NCBI RefSeq assembly: GCF_003112555.1
Contig: NZ_BEWB01000013.1
Span: forward strand, 247,567-311,566
Direction of reading: 5' to 3'
DNA: 64,000 nucleotides
DNA from: Streptomyces coelicoflavus
Lineage (GTDB): Bacteria > Actinomycetota > Actinomycetes > Streptomycetales > Streptomycetaceae
The stretch's first letter is position 1, and each line of letters opens with the position of its first letter. Below are positions 40,624 to 49,197 of the stretch, piece by piece. Below the pieces are notes generated by a model. The model worked only from the letters and a program-made list of their open reading frames with translations. It made no database searches and was not told the DNA's origin. A program made the position numbers and the translations under genes.

Positions 40624-41328
40624 TTGAGCCGCTCGGTTCTCGTCACCGGAGGAAACCGGGGCATCGGCCTCGCCATCGCCCGCGCTTTCGCCGACGCCGG
40701 CGACAAGGTCGCGATCACGTACCGTTCGGGTGAGCCGCCGGAGGGCTTCCTGGCCGTCAAGTGCGACATCACCGACAACGAACAGGTGGAGCAGGCCTAC
40801 AAGGAGATCGAGGAGACGCACGGTCCCGTCGAGGTCCTGATCGCCAACGCCGGCGTCACCAAGGACCAGCTCCTGATGCGCATGTCGGAGGAGGACTTCA
40901 CCTCCGTCGTCGAGACCAACCTCACCGGCACCTTCCGCGTCGTCAAGCGCGCCAACCGCGCCATGCTGCGCGCCAAGAAGGGCCGCGTCGTCCTCATCTC
41001 GTCGGTGGTCGGACTCCTCGGCTCCGCGGGGCAGGCGAACTACGCCGCCTCCAAGGCCGGTCTGGTCGGCTTCGCGCGTTCCCTCGCCCGTGAGCTGGGG
41101 TCGCGCAACATCACCTTCAACGTCGTCGCGCCGGGCTTCGTCGACACCGACATGACCAAGGTGCTCACCGACGAGCAGCGGGCGAACATCGTGTCGCAGG
41201 TGCCGCTGGGGCGGTACGCGCGGCCCGAGGAGATCGCCGCGACGGTGCGGTTCCTCGCCTCGGACGACGCCTCGTACATCACTGGAGCCGTCATTCCCGT
41301 TGACGGCGGACTGGGAATGGGTCACTGA
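40624..41328 (+). CDS. fabG: 3-oxoacyl-ACP reductase
   Basis: A 234-residue SDR of fatty acid synthase II. Cofactor motif TGGNRGIGLAIA, active-site Ser in ISSVVGLLG, and catalytic Tyr and Lys in NYAASKAGL are intact. The start is a TTG (Leu-Ser-Arg-Ser-Val), preceded by a modest AGGG. fabI begins 5 bp after its stop, the same order as the mabA-inhA operon of mycobacteria, so the two reductive steps are co-expressed. Confidence 0.92.
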   Translation: MSRSVLVTGGNRGIGLAIARAFADAGDKVAITYRSGEPPEGFLAVKCDITDNEQVEQAYKEIEETHGPVEVLIANAGVTKDQLLMRMSEEDFTSVVETNLTGTFRVVKRANRAMLRAKKGRVVLISSVVGLLGSAGQANYAASKAGLVGFARSLARELGSRNITFNVVAPGFVDTDMTKVLTDEQRANIVSQVPLGRYARPEEIAATVRFLASDDASYITGAVIPVDGGLGMGH

Positions 41329-41333
41329 TCACC

Positions 41334-42101
41334 ATGAGCGGAATTCTCGAGGGCAAGCGCGTCCTGATCACCGGTGTGCTGATGGAGTCCTCCATCGCCT
41401 TCCACGCCGCGAAGCTGGCCCAGGAGCAGGGTGCCGAGATCATCCTGACCGCCTTCCCGCGGCCCACGCTGACCGAGCGCATCGCCAAGAAGCTGCCCAA
41501 GCCCACCAAGGTCATCGAGCTGGACGTCACCAACGACGAGCACCTCGCCCGGCTCGCCGACATCGTGGGTGAGGAGCTGGGCGGCCTCGACGGTGTCGTG
41601 CACTCCATCGGCTTCGCGCCGCAGGACGCGCTCGGCGGCAACTTCCTGAACACGCCGTTCGAGTCGGTCGCCACCGCCATGCACGTCTCGGCGTACTCCC
41701 TGAAGTCGCTGACCATGGCCTGCCTGCCGCTGATGCAGAACGGCGGCTCGGTCGTCGGCCTCACCTTCGACGCGCAGTACGCCTGGCCGCAGTACGACTG
41801 GATGGGCCCGGCCAAGGCCGCGCTGGAGGCCACCAGCCGCTACATGGCCCGTGACCTCGGCAAGCAGAACATCCGCTGCAACCTGGTCTCGGCGGGCCCG
41901 ATCGGGTCCATGGCCGCCAAGTCCATCCCGGGGTTCAGCGACCTGGCCGCCGTGTGGGACAGCCGCTCCCCGCTGGAGTGGGACCTGAAGGACCCGGAGC
42001 CGGCCGGCCGCGGCATCGTCGCGCTGCTCAGCGACTGGTTCCCGAAGACCACGGGCGAGATCGTCCACGTCGACGGCGGTCTGCACGCCATCGGCGCCTG
42101 A
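41334..42101 (+). CDS. fabI: Enoyl-ACP reductase, InhA type
   Basis: A 255-residue NADH-dependent reductase for the last step of fatty-acid elongation. LITGVLMESSIAFHAAKLA is the InhA-type cofactor loop. The active site FDAQYAWPQYDWMGPAKAAL keeps the Phe, the Tyr and the Lys (Tyr-x6-Lys) known from InhA. It is the target class of isoniazid and triclosan. It is encoded right behind fabG, and a 12-bp stem terminator follows. Confidence 0.94.
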   Translation: MSGILEGKRVLITGVLMESSIAFHAAKLAQEQGAEIILTAFPRPTLTERIAKKLPKPTKVIELDVTNDEHLARLADIVGEELGGLDGVVHSIGFAPQDALGGNFLNTPFESVATAMHVSAYSLKSLTMACLPLMQNGGSVVGLTFDAQYAWPQYDWMGPAKAALEATSRYMARDLGKQNIRCNLVSAGPIGSMAAKSIPGFSDLAAVWDSRSPLEWDLKDPEPAGRGIVALLSDWFPKTTGEIVHVDGGLHAIGA

Positions 42102-42118
42102 CCGGACACCTGTGCCGC

Positions 42119-42155
42119 CGAGGGCCCGCATCCCGTACGGGGGTGCGGGCCCTCG
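42119..42155. terminator. Bidirectional terminator between fabI and the GntR gene
   Basis: CGAGGGCCCGCA (42119-42130) pairs perfectly with TGCGGGCCCTCG (42144-42155) around a 13-nt loop, between convergent genes. Confidence 0.85.
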
Positions 42156-42173
42156 CGTCGTCACCGGCGCGGG

Positions 42174-42866
42174 TCAGCCGGCCGAGGACGGGCCGAACAG
42201 CCCCGGGCGGCACACGAACGGATAGGCGGCGGCCTCCTCGGCCGCCGTCGCCGCGTCGCCCACGCGGATCGCGTCCACCAGCCGGCCGTGGTCCATGTGC
42301 ATCGCCGGGGACATGCCCTCGCCCACGTCGCCGCGCAGCCAGTCCCGCAGCACCTCGCTCAGGTCCGCGTACATCGCGGTCATCACGTCGTTGTGCGAGG
42401 CGGCCACGACCGCCAGGTGGAACGTGGCGTCCGCCGCCACGAAGGCCTCCGCCTCACCCGACTCCCAGGCCTCCTCCCGGCGCAGCAGCAGGCCGTCGAT
42501 CTGCTTGAGGTCCTTCTCCGTACGCCGCTCGGCGGCCAGGCGCGCGGCGGCCGACTCCAGCGTGGAGCGCAGCTCGGCGATGTGCTGGGGAGCGGCCCCG
42601 GCGAAGCGGCGCTGCATCACGCCCGCGAGCTCGCTGGTCGCCACGACGTACGTGCCCGAGCCCTGGCGGATGTCCAGCAGACCGTTGTGCGCCAGCGCGC
42701 GGACCGCCTCGCGGACCGTGTTCCGCGCGACGCCGAGCTGCTCGACCAGTTCCGGCTCCGTGGGGATACGGGAGCCGACCGGCCACTCGCCCGAGGCGAT
42801 CTGCTGGCGCAGCGCCGTGATGACCTGCTCGGACAGTGCCGAACGACGGGGATGGCTCAGTGGCAT
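42174..42866 (-). CDS. FadR-type GntR transcriptional regulator
   Basis: A 230-residue regulator with an N-terminal winged helix (PTEPELVEQLGVARNTVREAVRALAHNGLLDIRQGSGTYV) and a C-terminal all-helical FCD ligand domain (ELRSTLESAAARLAAER...DATFHLAVVAASHNDVM). The ATG has GAAGGTGAG upstream. It is divergent from an MFS transporter across a 70-bp region containing an 8-bp inverted repeat that overlaps both -10 boxes. It probably represses itself and the transporter. Confidence 0.9.
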   Translation of the reverse strand: MPLSHPRRSALSEQVITALRQQIASGEWPVGSRIPTEPELVEQLGVARNTVREAVRALAHNGLLDIRQGSGTYVVATSELAGVMQRRFAGAAPQHIAELRSTLESAAARLAAERRTEKDLKQIDGLLLRREEAWESGEAEAFVAADATFHLAVVAASHNDVMTAMYADLSEVLRDWLRGDVGEGMSPAMHMDHGRLVDAIRVGDAATAAEEAAAYPFVCRPGLFGPSSAG

Positions 42867-42913
42867 GGCTCACCTTCGCACACGGGTGGACGAGCAAGTG
42901 GACAACCAATCAT

Positions 42914-42932
42914 CCCATGATTCTATGATGGG
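42914..42932. promoter_or_regulatory. Operator and overlapping divergent promoters (GntR/MFS)
   Basis: CCCATGAT-TCT-ATGATGGG is a near-perfect palindrome (7 of 8 pairs). It overlaps a plus-strand -10 (TATGAT, 42924-42929) and a minus-strand -10 (TAGAAT, 42926-42921). A bound regulator would block both promoters. Confidence 0.6.
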
Positions 42933-42936
42933 GCTC

Positions 42937-44316
42937 ATGGCTAGTGACGAAACCCGGACGGAAACCCGGACGGAGACCGGCGCGCAGGCGCCCGCCGAGA
43001 CGCGTACCCACGCGCGCGTGGACGGCGGTGCCCGCGAGACGTCCGCCGAGGCGCCCGCCGCGCGCGCGTGGACGACGTGGACGACCCGGCTGCTCATCGT
43101 CGGCATCGTCCTGGCCGCGATGAACCTGCGCCCCGCCATCACCAGCCTCGGCGCGCTGCTGGAGGAGGTCCGCGACGGGCTCGGCATGAGCGGCAGCGTC
43201 GCCGGACTGCTCACCTCCGTGCCGCCGCTCTGCTTCGCCGTCTTCGGGGTCACCGCCCCCCGGCTGGCCCGCCGCTTCGGGCCCGGCGCGGTGGTCTGCG
43301 CCGGCATGGTCGCCATCACCGCCGGCCTGCTGATACGCCCGTACGTCGGCGGCACGGGCGGCTTCCTGGCCGCCACCGCCCTGGCACTCATGGGCATCGC
43401 GGTCAGCAACGTGCTGATGCCGGTCATCGTCAAGCGCTACTTCCCCGACCGCGTCGGCTCCATGACCGGCCTCTACTCGATGGCCCTGGCCTTCGGCACC
43501 TCCGTCGCCGCCGCGGCGACCGTGCCCGTCACGAACGCGCTGGGCGGTCACTGGCAGCCCGGTCTCGCGGTCTGGGCCGTGCTCCCGGCGCTGGCCGTCC
43601 TGCCGTGGATCCCGTTCGTACGCAACCGCAAGGCGCCGACGTCCGCCGCGCCGGCATCCACCGCGCAGGCCGCGACGTCGCCGCGGCCGGAGGGCGGGCA
43701 GAGCGCCGAGAAGCCCGCGGAACAGCCGCCGCTGCGCATCACCCGGAGCCGTACGGCCTGGGCGCTCGCCGTCTTCTTCGGCCTCCAGGCCACCGCCGCC
43801 TACATCACGATGGGATGGATGGCGCAGATCTTCCGTGACTCGGGCGTGTCCGCCGGCACCGCCGGGCTGCTGCTCGCCGTCATCATGGTGATGGGTGTGC
43901 CGCTCGCCTTCGTCATTCCGCGCGTGGCGACCCGACTGCCCCACCAGGGCCCGATCGTGCTGGTCTTGGGTGTGTGCGGGCTCGCCGGATACGCCGGTCT
44001 GTACTTCGCCCCGGTCGGCGGCGCCTGGGCCTGGGCCCTGCTGCTCGGCGTCTCCAACTGCGCCTTCCCGCTCGCGCTGACCATGGTCGGCATGCGGGCC
44101 AGGACGGGGGCGGGCGTCGCCCAGCTGTCCGCCTTCGCGCAGAGCACCGGCTACCTGATCTCCATCCCGGGTCCGCTCCTGGTGGGCGTGCTCTACCAGC
44201 ACAGCGGCGGCTGGGGGCTGCCGATCGCGCTGATGAGCGCGCTGATGGTGCCGCAGATCGTGGTGGGCGTCCTGGCGGGACGCGACCGCACGGTGGAGGA
44301 CGAGGCGGCACGCTGA
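42937..44316 (+). CDS. MFS transporter, CynX/NimT type
   Basis: A 459-residue major-facilitator permease. A 45-residue hydrophilic Thr/Glu/Arg-rich N-terminus precedes 12 predicted helices, starting LLIVGIVLAAMNLRPAITSLGALL, a CynX/NimT signature. A central cytoplasmic loop is Ala/Pro/Glu-rich. The third in-frame ATG (42937) was chosen because the two upstream ones lie inside the -10 and operator; the mRNA may be leaderless. Substrate unknown: cyanate, nitroimidazole and drugs are known for the family. The 38-residue gene downstream is a usual companion. Confidence 0.85.
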   Translation: MASDETRTETRTETGAQAPAETRTHARVDGGARETSAEAPAARAWTTWTTRLLIVGIVLAAMNLRPAITSLGALLEEVRDGLGMSGSVAGLLTSVPPLCFAVFGVTAPRLARRFGPGAVVCAGMVAITAGLLIRPYVGGTGGFLAATALALMGIAVSNVLMPVIVKRYFPDRVGSMTGLYSMALAFGTSVAAAATVPVTNALGGHWQPGLAVWAVLPALAVLPWIPFVRNRKAPTSAAPASTAQAATSPRPEGGQSAEKPAEQPPLRITRSRTAWALAVFFGLQATAAYITMGWMAQIFRDSGVSAGTAGLLLAVIMVMGVPLAFVIPRVATRLPHQGPIVLVLGVCGLAGYAGLYFAPVGGAWAWALLLGVSNCAFPLALTMVGMRARTGAGVAQLSAFAQSTGYLISIPGPLLVGVLYQHSGGWGLPIALMSALMVPQIVVGVLAGRDRTVEDEAAR

Positions 44317-44391
44317 GCCCCGGCGGGCGGCGTACCGGTGGGCCGGTGGCCCGCCGGAAGCGTCCCGTGCCGGGGATGCGAGACTTGCCCC

Positions 44392-44508
44392 ATGCCAGTC
44401 CTCGATCCGAATCCCCAGAACGGCCAGAAGAAGATGCTGATCGTCTTCGGCTCCTTCCTCGCGATCTTCGTGATCATCGGCGTCATCGCGACGATCGCCT
44501 CGCCGTGA
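44392..44508 (+). CDS. SGM_5486-type transporter-associated small membrane protein
   Basis: A 38-residue peptide with a polar N-terminus (MPVLDPNPQNGQKK) and a single hydrophobic helix (MLIVFGSFLAIFVIIGVIATIA). It starts 75 bp after the MFS stop, same strand. I recall this as the SGM_5486 family found beside CynX/NimT transporters. It may be a transporter subunit or stabiliser. Confidence 0.68.
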   Translation: MPVLDPNPQNGQKKMLIVFGSFLAIFVIIGVIATIASP

Positions 44509-44532
44509 CACCGCCCTCGCCGGGCGGATGGT

Positions 44533-44558
44533 GGGGTTAACCCCCCGTCCCCTAGGGG
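44533..44558. promoter_or_regulatory. Two adjacent palindromes before a small membrane gene
   Basis: GGGGTTAACCCC (44533-44544) and CCCCTAGGGG (44549-44558) are perfect palindromes separated by 4 bp. TTAA and CTAG are both scarce in such GC-rich DNA. The position about 140 bp upstream of the next start codon suggests an operator pair; no regulator is identified. Confidence 0.45.
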
Positions 44559-44690
44559 GCGAGGGTCAGGGTCAAGTGGGTGGGTCTCCGGATGGGCCGG
44601 GCCCCGCCGAGTCCGTAACTTCGAGATGTGCCCGCGACAGGCGGGCCGCGGAGCACGGACCGGGACGCCCGAAGACCAGCGGAGGCACTC

Positions 44691-44897
44691 ATGTCGGCCA
44701 CTACCCACACCCGGCCTCCCCAGGCGACGCGGGGCGGCGCCGACACCCGGCTGCCCTGGTGGGCACTGGCCCTGCCCGTGCTCGCCTTCGTCGCGCTGCT
44801 CCTGCTCATCCTCAATCCCGCCGACGCCCACGCGGCCGCGGAGCAGCCCGCGATAGCCCACCTGCTGGAGCGGGTGGAGCAGCTGACGGCACGCTGA
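44691..44897 (+). CDS. Small single-pass membrane protein, unknown
   Basis: A 68-residue protein with a GGAGG ribosome site, a Thr/Arg-rich N-terminus, one strong helix (WWALALPVLAFVALLLLILN) and an Ala-rich C-terminus ending in a short amphipathic helix (HLLERVEQLTA). No family recognised. It sits alone upstream of the sixA-like gene. Confidence 0.7.
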   Translation: MSATTHTRPPQATRGGADTRLPWWALALPVLAFVALLLLILNPADAHAAAEQPAIAHLLERVEQLTAR

Positions 44898-44989
44898 GCG
44901 CCGACCGTTTCCTCCCACCCGTGTCCCGTGGTGGGTCCGCATGTCAACTCTCAGAGCCCCGTGGCCTGTTTCATGCGAAGCTGGATGCC

Positions 44990-45508
44990 ATGAGCGTCGC
45001 AGAACCCCGCAGGATTGTTCTCTTCCGGCATGCGAAAGCCGACTGGCCACAGGTGAGCGACCACGAGCGGCCGCTCGCCGACCGGGGCCGCATGGACGCC
45101 GCGGAGGCCGGGCGCCGGCTGGCGGATACCGGCGTGCCCTTCGACCAGGCACTGTGCTCCACCTCGGCCCGGACCCGGGAGACCTGGAAGCTGGCCGTCC
45201 AGGAGTTCCCGCACCGGCCGAAAACCGTCTACGAGGAGCGGATCTACGAGGCCTCGCCCGGCGAGCTGATCGCCGTGCTCAACGAGACCCCGGACGACCT
45301 GCGGAACGTGGTGGTGGTCGGCCACAACCCGGGCATGGAGGCTCTCACCGAGATCCTGGCCGGCTCGGCCGAGGACGAGGTCCGTGAGCGGATCGGCCGT
45401 CGGGGCTTCCCGACCGCCGCCTTCGCCGTCCTGACCTTCACGGGCTCCTGGAAGGACGTGGAGCCCGGCACGGCCGCCCTGGTCGACTACTGGGCGCCGA
45501 CCGACTGA
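44990..45508 (+). CDS. SixA-type phosphohistidine phosphatase
   Basis: A 172-residue histidine phosphatase superfamily protein. The catalytic RHAK motif is in IVLFRHAKADWPQ, with a second conserved region TSARTRETW and VVGHNPGMEALT carrying the second His. SixA enzymes remove phosphate from His-containing phosphotransfer proteins; other small-substrate activities are possible. The ATG at 44990 starts right at the conserved domain. Confidence 0.87.
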   Translation: MSVAEPRRIVLFRHAKADWPQVSDHERPLADRGRMDAAEAGRRLADTGVPFDQALCSTSARTRETWKLAVQEFPHRPKTVYEERIYEASPGELIAVLNETPDDLRNVVVVGHNPGMEALTEILAGSAEDEVRERIGRRGFPTAAFAVLTFTGSWKDVEPGTAALVDYWAPTD

Positions 45509-45524
45509 CCGCACTCGTGACAGG

Positions 45525-45552
45525 GGGCCCGGTACCCACGTGGTCCGGGCCC
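45525..45552. terminator. Bidirectional terminator between sixA-like gene and serB
   Basis: GGGCCCGG (45525-45532) pairs with CCGGGCCC (45545-45552); the inner ACC/GGT extends the stem across a bulge. It lies between convergent genes. Confidence 0.7.
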
Positions 45553-45628
45553 TCGCCGCGTCGCGCGCCCCGGCCCGGTCCCGTCCCGGGCCCGTCCCCC
45601 CCGTACCTCCGTTCGCTCCCGCGCCGGG

Positions 45629-46873
45629 TCAGACCCGCTCGGCGGGCGGGGTGAGGCCCTCGCCGAGGCCCTCGTCCAGCGTGTCCGCGGCCTCGACCTC
45701 CTCGCGGGTGATGCCCAGCAGGTACAGCACCGTGTCCAGGAAGGGCACGTTCACCGCCGTGTGCGCCGCCTCGCGCACCACCGGCTTGGCGTTGAAGGCG
45801 ACGCCGAGCCCGGCCGCGTTCAGCATGTCCAGGTCGTTGGCGCCGTCGCCGATCGCCACGGTCTGCGACAGCGGCACACCCGCCTCGGCCGCGAACCGGC
45901 GCAGCAGCCGGGCCTTGCCCGCCCGGTCCACGATCTCCCCGGTGACCCGGCCGGTCAGCCGGCCGTCGACGATCTCCAGCGTGTTGGCCTGCGCGAAGTC
46001 CAGCCCCAGCTGCTCCTTCAGGGCGTCGGTGACCTGGGTGAAGCCGCCGGAGACGACGCCCACCTGGTAGCCGAGCCGCTTCAGTGTGCGGATCAGGGTG
46101 CGCGCGCCCGGCGTCAGCCGCACCTCGGCGCGTACCTTGTCCACCACCGACGCGTCCAGCCCCGCCAGCAGCGCCACGCGCGCGTGCAGCGACTGCTCGA
46201 AGTCCAGCTCCCCGCGCATCGCGGCCGCCGTCACCTCGGCGACCTTGTCCTCGCACCCGGCGTGCGCGGCGAACAGCTCGATGACCTCGTCCTGGATCAG
46301 TGTGGAGTCCACGTCCATCACGACCAGGCGCTGCGCCCGCCGGTGCAGCCCCGCCGCGACGACCGCGATGTCCACGCCGAGCGCGGCGGCCTCGGTGGCC
46401 AGCGCGGTGCGCAGCGGCTCGGTCTCGACACCGGACACCGCGAACTCGACGGCGGTCACCGGGTACTTGGCCAGCCGGAAGACACGGTCGATGTTGCTGC
46501 CCGACTCGGTGATCCGGGCCGCTATGGCGGCGGTCGCCTCCGCGGTGAGCGGGTGACCCAGCACCGTGACCAGGGAGCGGCCGAGGCCGCGCGGCCGGTT
46601 GTCGCCGATGCCGGAGATGATCTCCGCCTGTAGCTTCAGCGACTCCGCCCAGCTGTGGACGGTCGCCCGGAGATCGCCCTCCAGGCCGCGGGGCGGCTCG
46701 GTCACGAGCGCGCACAGCACGATCCGGCCACGGGTGACGACCTGCTCGATGTCGACGACGTCGACGGAGTAGGCGGCGAGGGTGTCGAACAGGCCGGCCG
46801 TGATGCCCGGCCGGTCCTTGCCGAAGATCTTGACGAGAAGCGTGGGAACGTCAGAGGTCTGCGTAGCGCTCAT
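45629..46873 (-). CDS. serB: Phosphoserine phosphatase with ACT domains
   Basis: A 414-residue protein for the last step of serine synthesis. The N-terminal about 170 residues hold ACT-like regulatory modules (LLVKIFGKDRPGITAGLFDTL and LVTVLGHPLTAEATAAIAARI). The HAD phosphatase follows: VVMDVDSTLIQDE (nucleophile Asp, about 184), GVVSGGFTQVTD, and AIGDGANDLDML. The layout matches actinobacterial SerB. Feedback by amino acids through the ACT domains is expected from the family. Confidence 0.93.
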   Translation of the reverse strand: MSATQTSDVPTLLVKIFGKDRPGITAGLFDTLAAYSVDVVDIEQVVTRGRIVLCALVTEPPRGLEGDLRATVHSWAESLKLQAEIISGIGDNRPRGLGRSLVTVLGHPLTAEATAAIAARITESGSNIDRVFRLAKYPVTAVEFAVSGVETEPLRTALATEAAALGVDIAVVAAGLHRRAQRLVVMDVDSTLIQDEVIELFAAHAGCEDKVAEVTAAAMRGELDFEQSLHARVALLAGLDASVVDKVRAEVRLTPGARTLIRTLKRLGYQVGVVSGGFTQVTDALKEQLGLDFAQANTLEIVDGRLTGRVTGEIVDRAGKARLLRRFAAEAGVPLSQTVAIGDGANDLDMLNAAGLGVAFNAKPVVREAAHTAVNVPFLDTVLYLLGITREEVEAADTLDEGLGEGLTPPAERV

Positions 46874-46984
46874 GGTGCTCCAACCGTATCCGGCACCCCG
46901 TGCCGCCCGCGCCCCCGGTCCGACTGGCGGACAGGAACGGCACCCCTTTCCGCCCGGGCGGTGGCGGAGTGGACCGGACCGTGG

Positions 46985-48969
46985 CTACCCGTCGCGGGGC
47001 CGCCGAGGGGGTGCGGGTGGCGGGGGCGGTGGGGGAGGAGGGACCTCGTACCAGGGCCGGGTCCGGGTCCGGGGCCGTGGGGGCCGTTCTTCCGGCCCCG
47101 GCGGCCGGCGCGGCGTTCCCGGGGGCGGACCCAGCGGCCCGGCCACCGTGGGGGCGTCGTACACGTCGTCGTCGGGCCGGCGATCCGTCCCGCCCTCCTC
47201 CCGGCCCGCCCCGTCGTAGTCGTACTGCCCGGGGCCACAGCTCGGACGGCCCCCGCCGCCTCCCTGCCGCCCCTGCCCCTGTCCCTGTCCCGTGCTGCCG
47301 GGCGGCTGGGCCCCGGACGCCGTGTGCCCGGGTCCCGGCAGGGACCAGGCACCGCGCGGTGGTGGGGGCGCCTCCGCCGGGCGGGCGTCCTCGGGTTCAC
47401 CCCTTCCCGGTGCCGGGCCCGACTCCGGCCGCGCCGCCCCCTCCCACGACTCCCACGGCCGCGGGCGGGGATCGGCGCCCGGGCCGGGCCGGTGCGGCGT
47501 ACCCGCCCGGTACGGCGGCCCCCAGGCCGGGCCCGCACCCGTCCCGCCTCCCTCACCGCCCCGGCACTGCGTGCCAAGCCCGTCGCCCGGGCCCCCGCCG
47601 CCCCGCTCGCGCACGCCGACAGCGCCCCGGCGGCCCCCGCCCCCGCCCCCCAGACGGCGCCCAGCAGCAGGGCCGCACCGAGGTGTCCGTGCAGGTCGAT
47701 GCCCGTGCCGAAGGCGTCGATGCCGAGTACCGACAGGGAGGCGGTCACGGAGGCCTCCGTGAGCCGGGCCGACAGCGGCAGCGTCACCGCGGTGGCGATG
47801 CCCAGCCGCAGCGCACAGCGCCCGGCGAAGGCGAGGGGACGTGCGTCGCCGGGCCCCACCGGCGTCCGTACCGCCGTCAGGACCCCGGCCAGCAGCATCA
47901 GCAGTGCCGCGGCCACTCCCAGCAGCCACACCCGCCCGTCCAGCTCCGCCAGCCGCCCCAGCGTGACCGGCTCCTCGGTGCCGGAACCGAGCAGGTCGTC
48001 CAGGGGCGCCGGGAGGACGCCGGTCAGGGCGCCGGTGGCCCGCCCGTCCCACGGCACGAACAGGCCGACGGGGACGCCGAACCACACCCCGTTCGGCGCG
48101 CCCAGCAGCGCGGCTCCCGCGATCCGCCGGGGACGGTCGTCGCCGACCGCCGCCCAGGCCGCCGCCGCGCAACCCGCCGCCACCGCCGTCAGCGCCACCG
48201 TGACCAGGGCGGACACGGCCGGTCGCACCACCCGGTGCACGGCCTCCCACCCACGCGGCAGCGGAGTGCGCCGCGAGGCCAGCAACGCGATCAGCAGCAC
48301 CCCGGCGGACCAGACGAGACCGCCCAGCAACGTCGGCGCGGTGTCGACGCCGAACCCGACGGCGACCCGGGCGTCGGCGAGGTCACCGACCCGGTCGGGC
48401 AGCAGCCCGCCGATGTCGCCCACCTCACCGAGCCCCGGCACCTCCAGCCGGCCGTCCCCGCCCCCGCCCCCGCCGGGCAGGTCGTCGAGCCCGAGCGAGC
48501 TGCCGTCGATCGTGATGAGGTCGTGACCCGCCCAGGCCAGACCACCCGTCATCGCCACGAACAGGGCGATCACCGAGCCCGCGCGCGCCAGGAGTTCGGC
48601 GGGGGCGACCACAACTCCCGCCGCCCGCAGGGACCGCAGGAAGAAGAACGACAGGAACAGCGCACCGACCAGGCTCACCCCCAGTGGCGTGATCTCGACG
48701 GCCGAGTGCGCCTGGGCCCCTTCCAGCCCGAACACGGACACATCACCGGCCGGCGCGACCGAACCACCCGCCCCGAGCGCCACGACCGCCGCGGTCATCG
48801 GCCCCAGCGAGCCCGCCGCGTCCGCGTCCAGCAGCCGCAGGCCGAGCGCCGCCGTGCCCGCCATGCCGATCAACGCCCAGCTCACGGAGGCGATGGCGGA
48901 CAGCAGCACGTCGCCCCACGGCACACGGGCGCCGTGGCCCTCGGTTCCCACGCTCGTGGACGCGCCCAT
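46985..48969 (-). pseudogene. Streptophobe-family membrane protein with an apparent -1 frameshift
   Basis: From the ATG at 48969 one frame encodes about 10 hydrophobic helices. Near 47545-47620 the coding signal (G/C third positions, plausible residues) leaves this frame and continues in the -1 frame to a TAG-type end at 46985. That frame contains DDDVYDAPTVAGPLGPPP and a poly-Pro end, a typical tail for this family. The original frame instead runs into Arg/Gly nonsense as far as 46870. One missing base in a G-rich run would explain this: a real mutation, a sequencing error, or less likely programmed slippage. The family is named from memory; function unknown. Alternative start: an ATG 14 codons upstream. 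Confidence 0.65.
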
Positions 48970-49197
48970 GGCAGACCCCCCGATCCGCTGCGCGGTCGGG
49001 TTGCCGCGCATGTCCCCCTCACGTGGAATACCACTTTTCGGGCAGGTATCAACCCCGTCGGCGGGAGCGGCCGCCGGGTGCCTACGCACTTTTCACAAGG
49101 CCCGACTTTCGGTCAGGGGGGCGAGCCTGAAATAGTTCCCCCCGATGTTCGACATCCCTAGACTCCCCGCGACGGGAGCACATCGGGGGACAACTCA

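Noticed and set aside
46870..46984. C-terminal extension of the streptophobe protein in the first frame
   Set aside because: The frame here is Arg/Gly-rich with A/T-ending codons; the coding signal is in the other frame, which stops at 46985.
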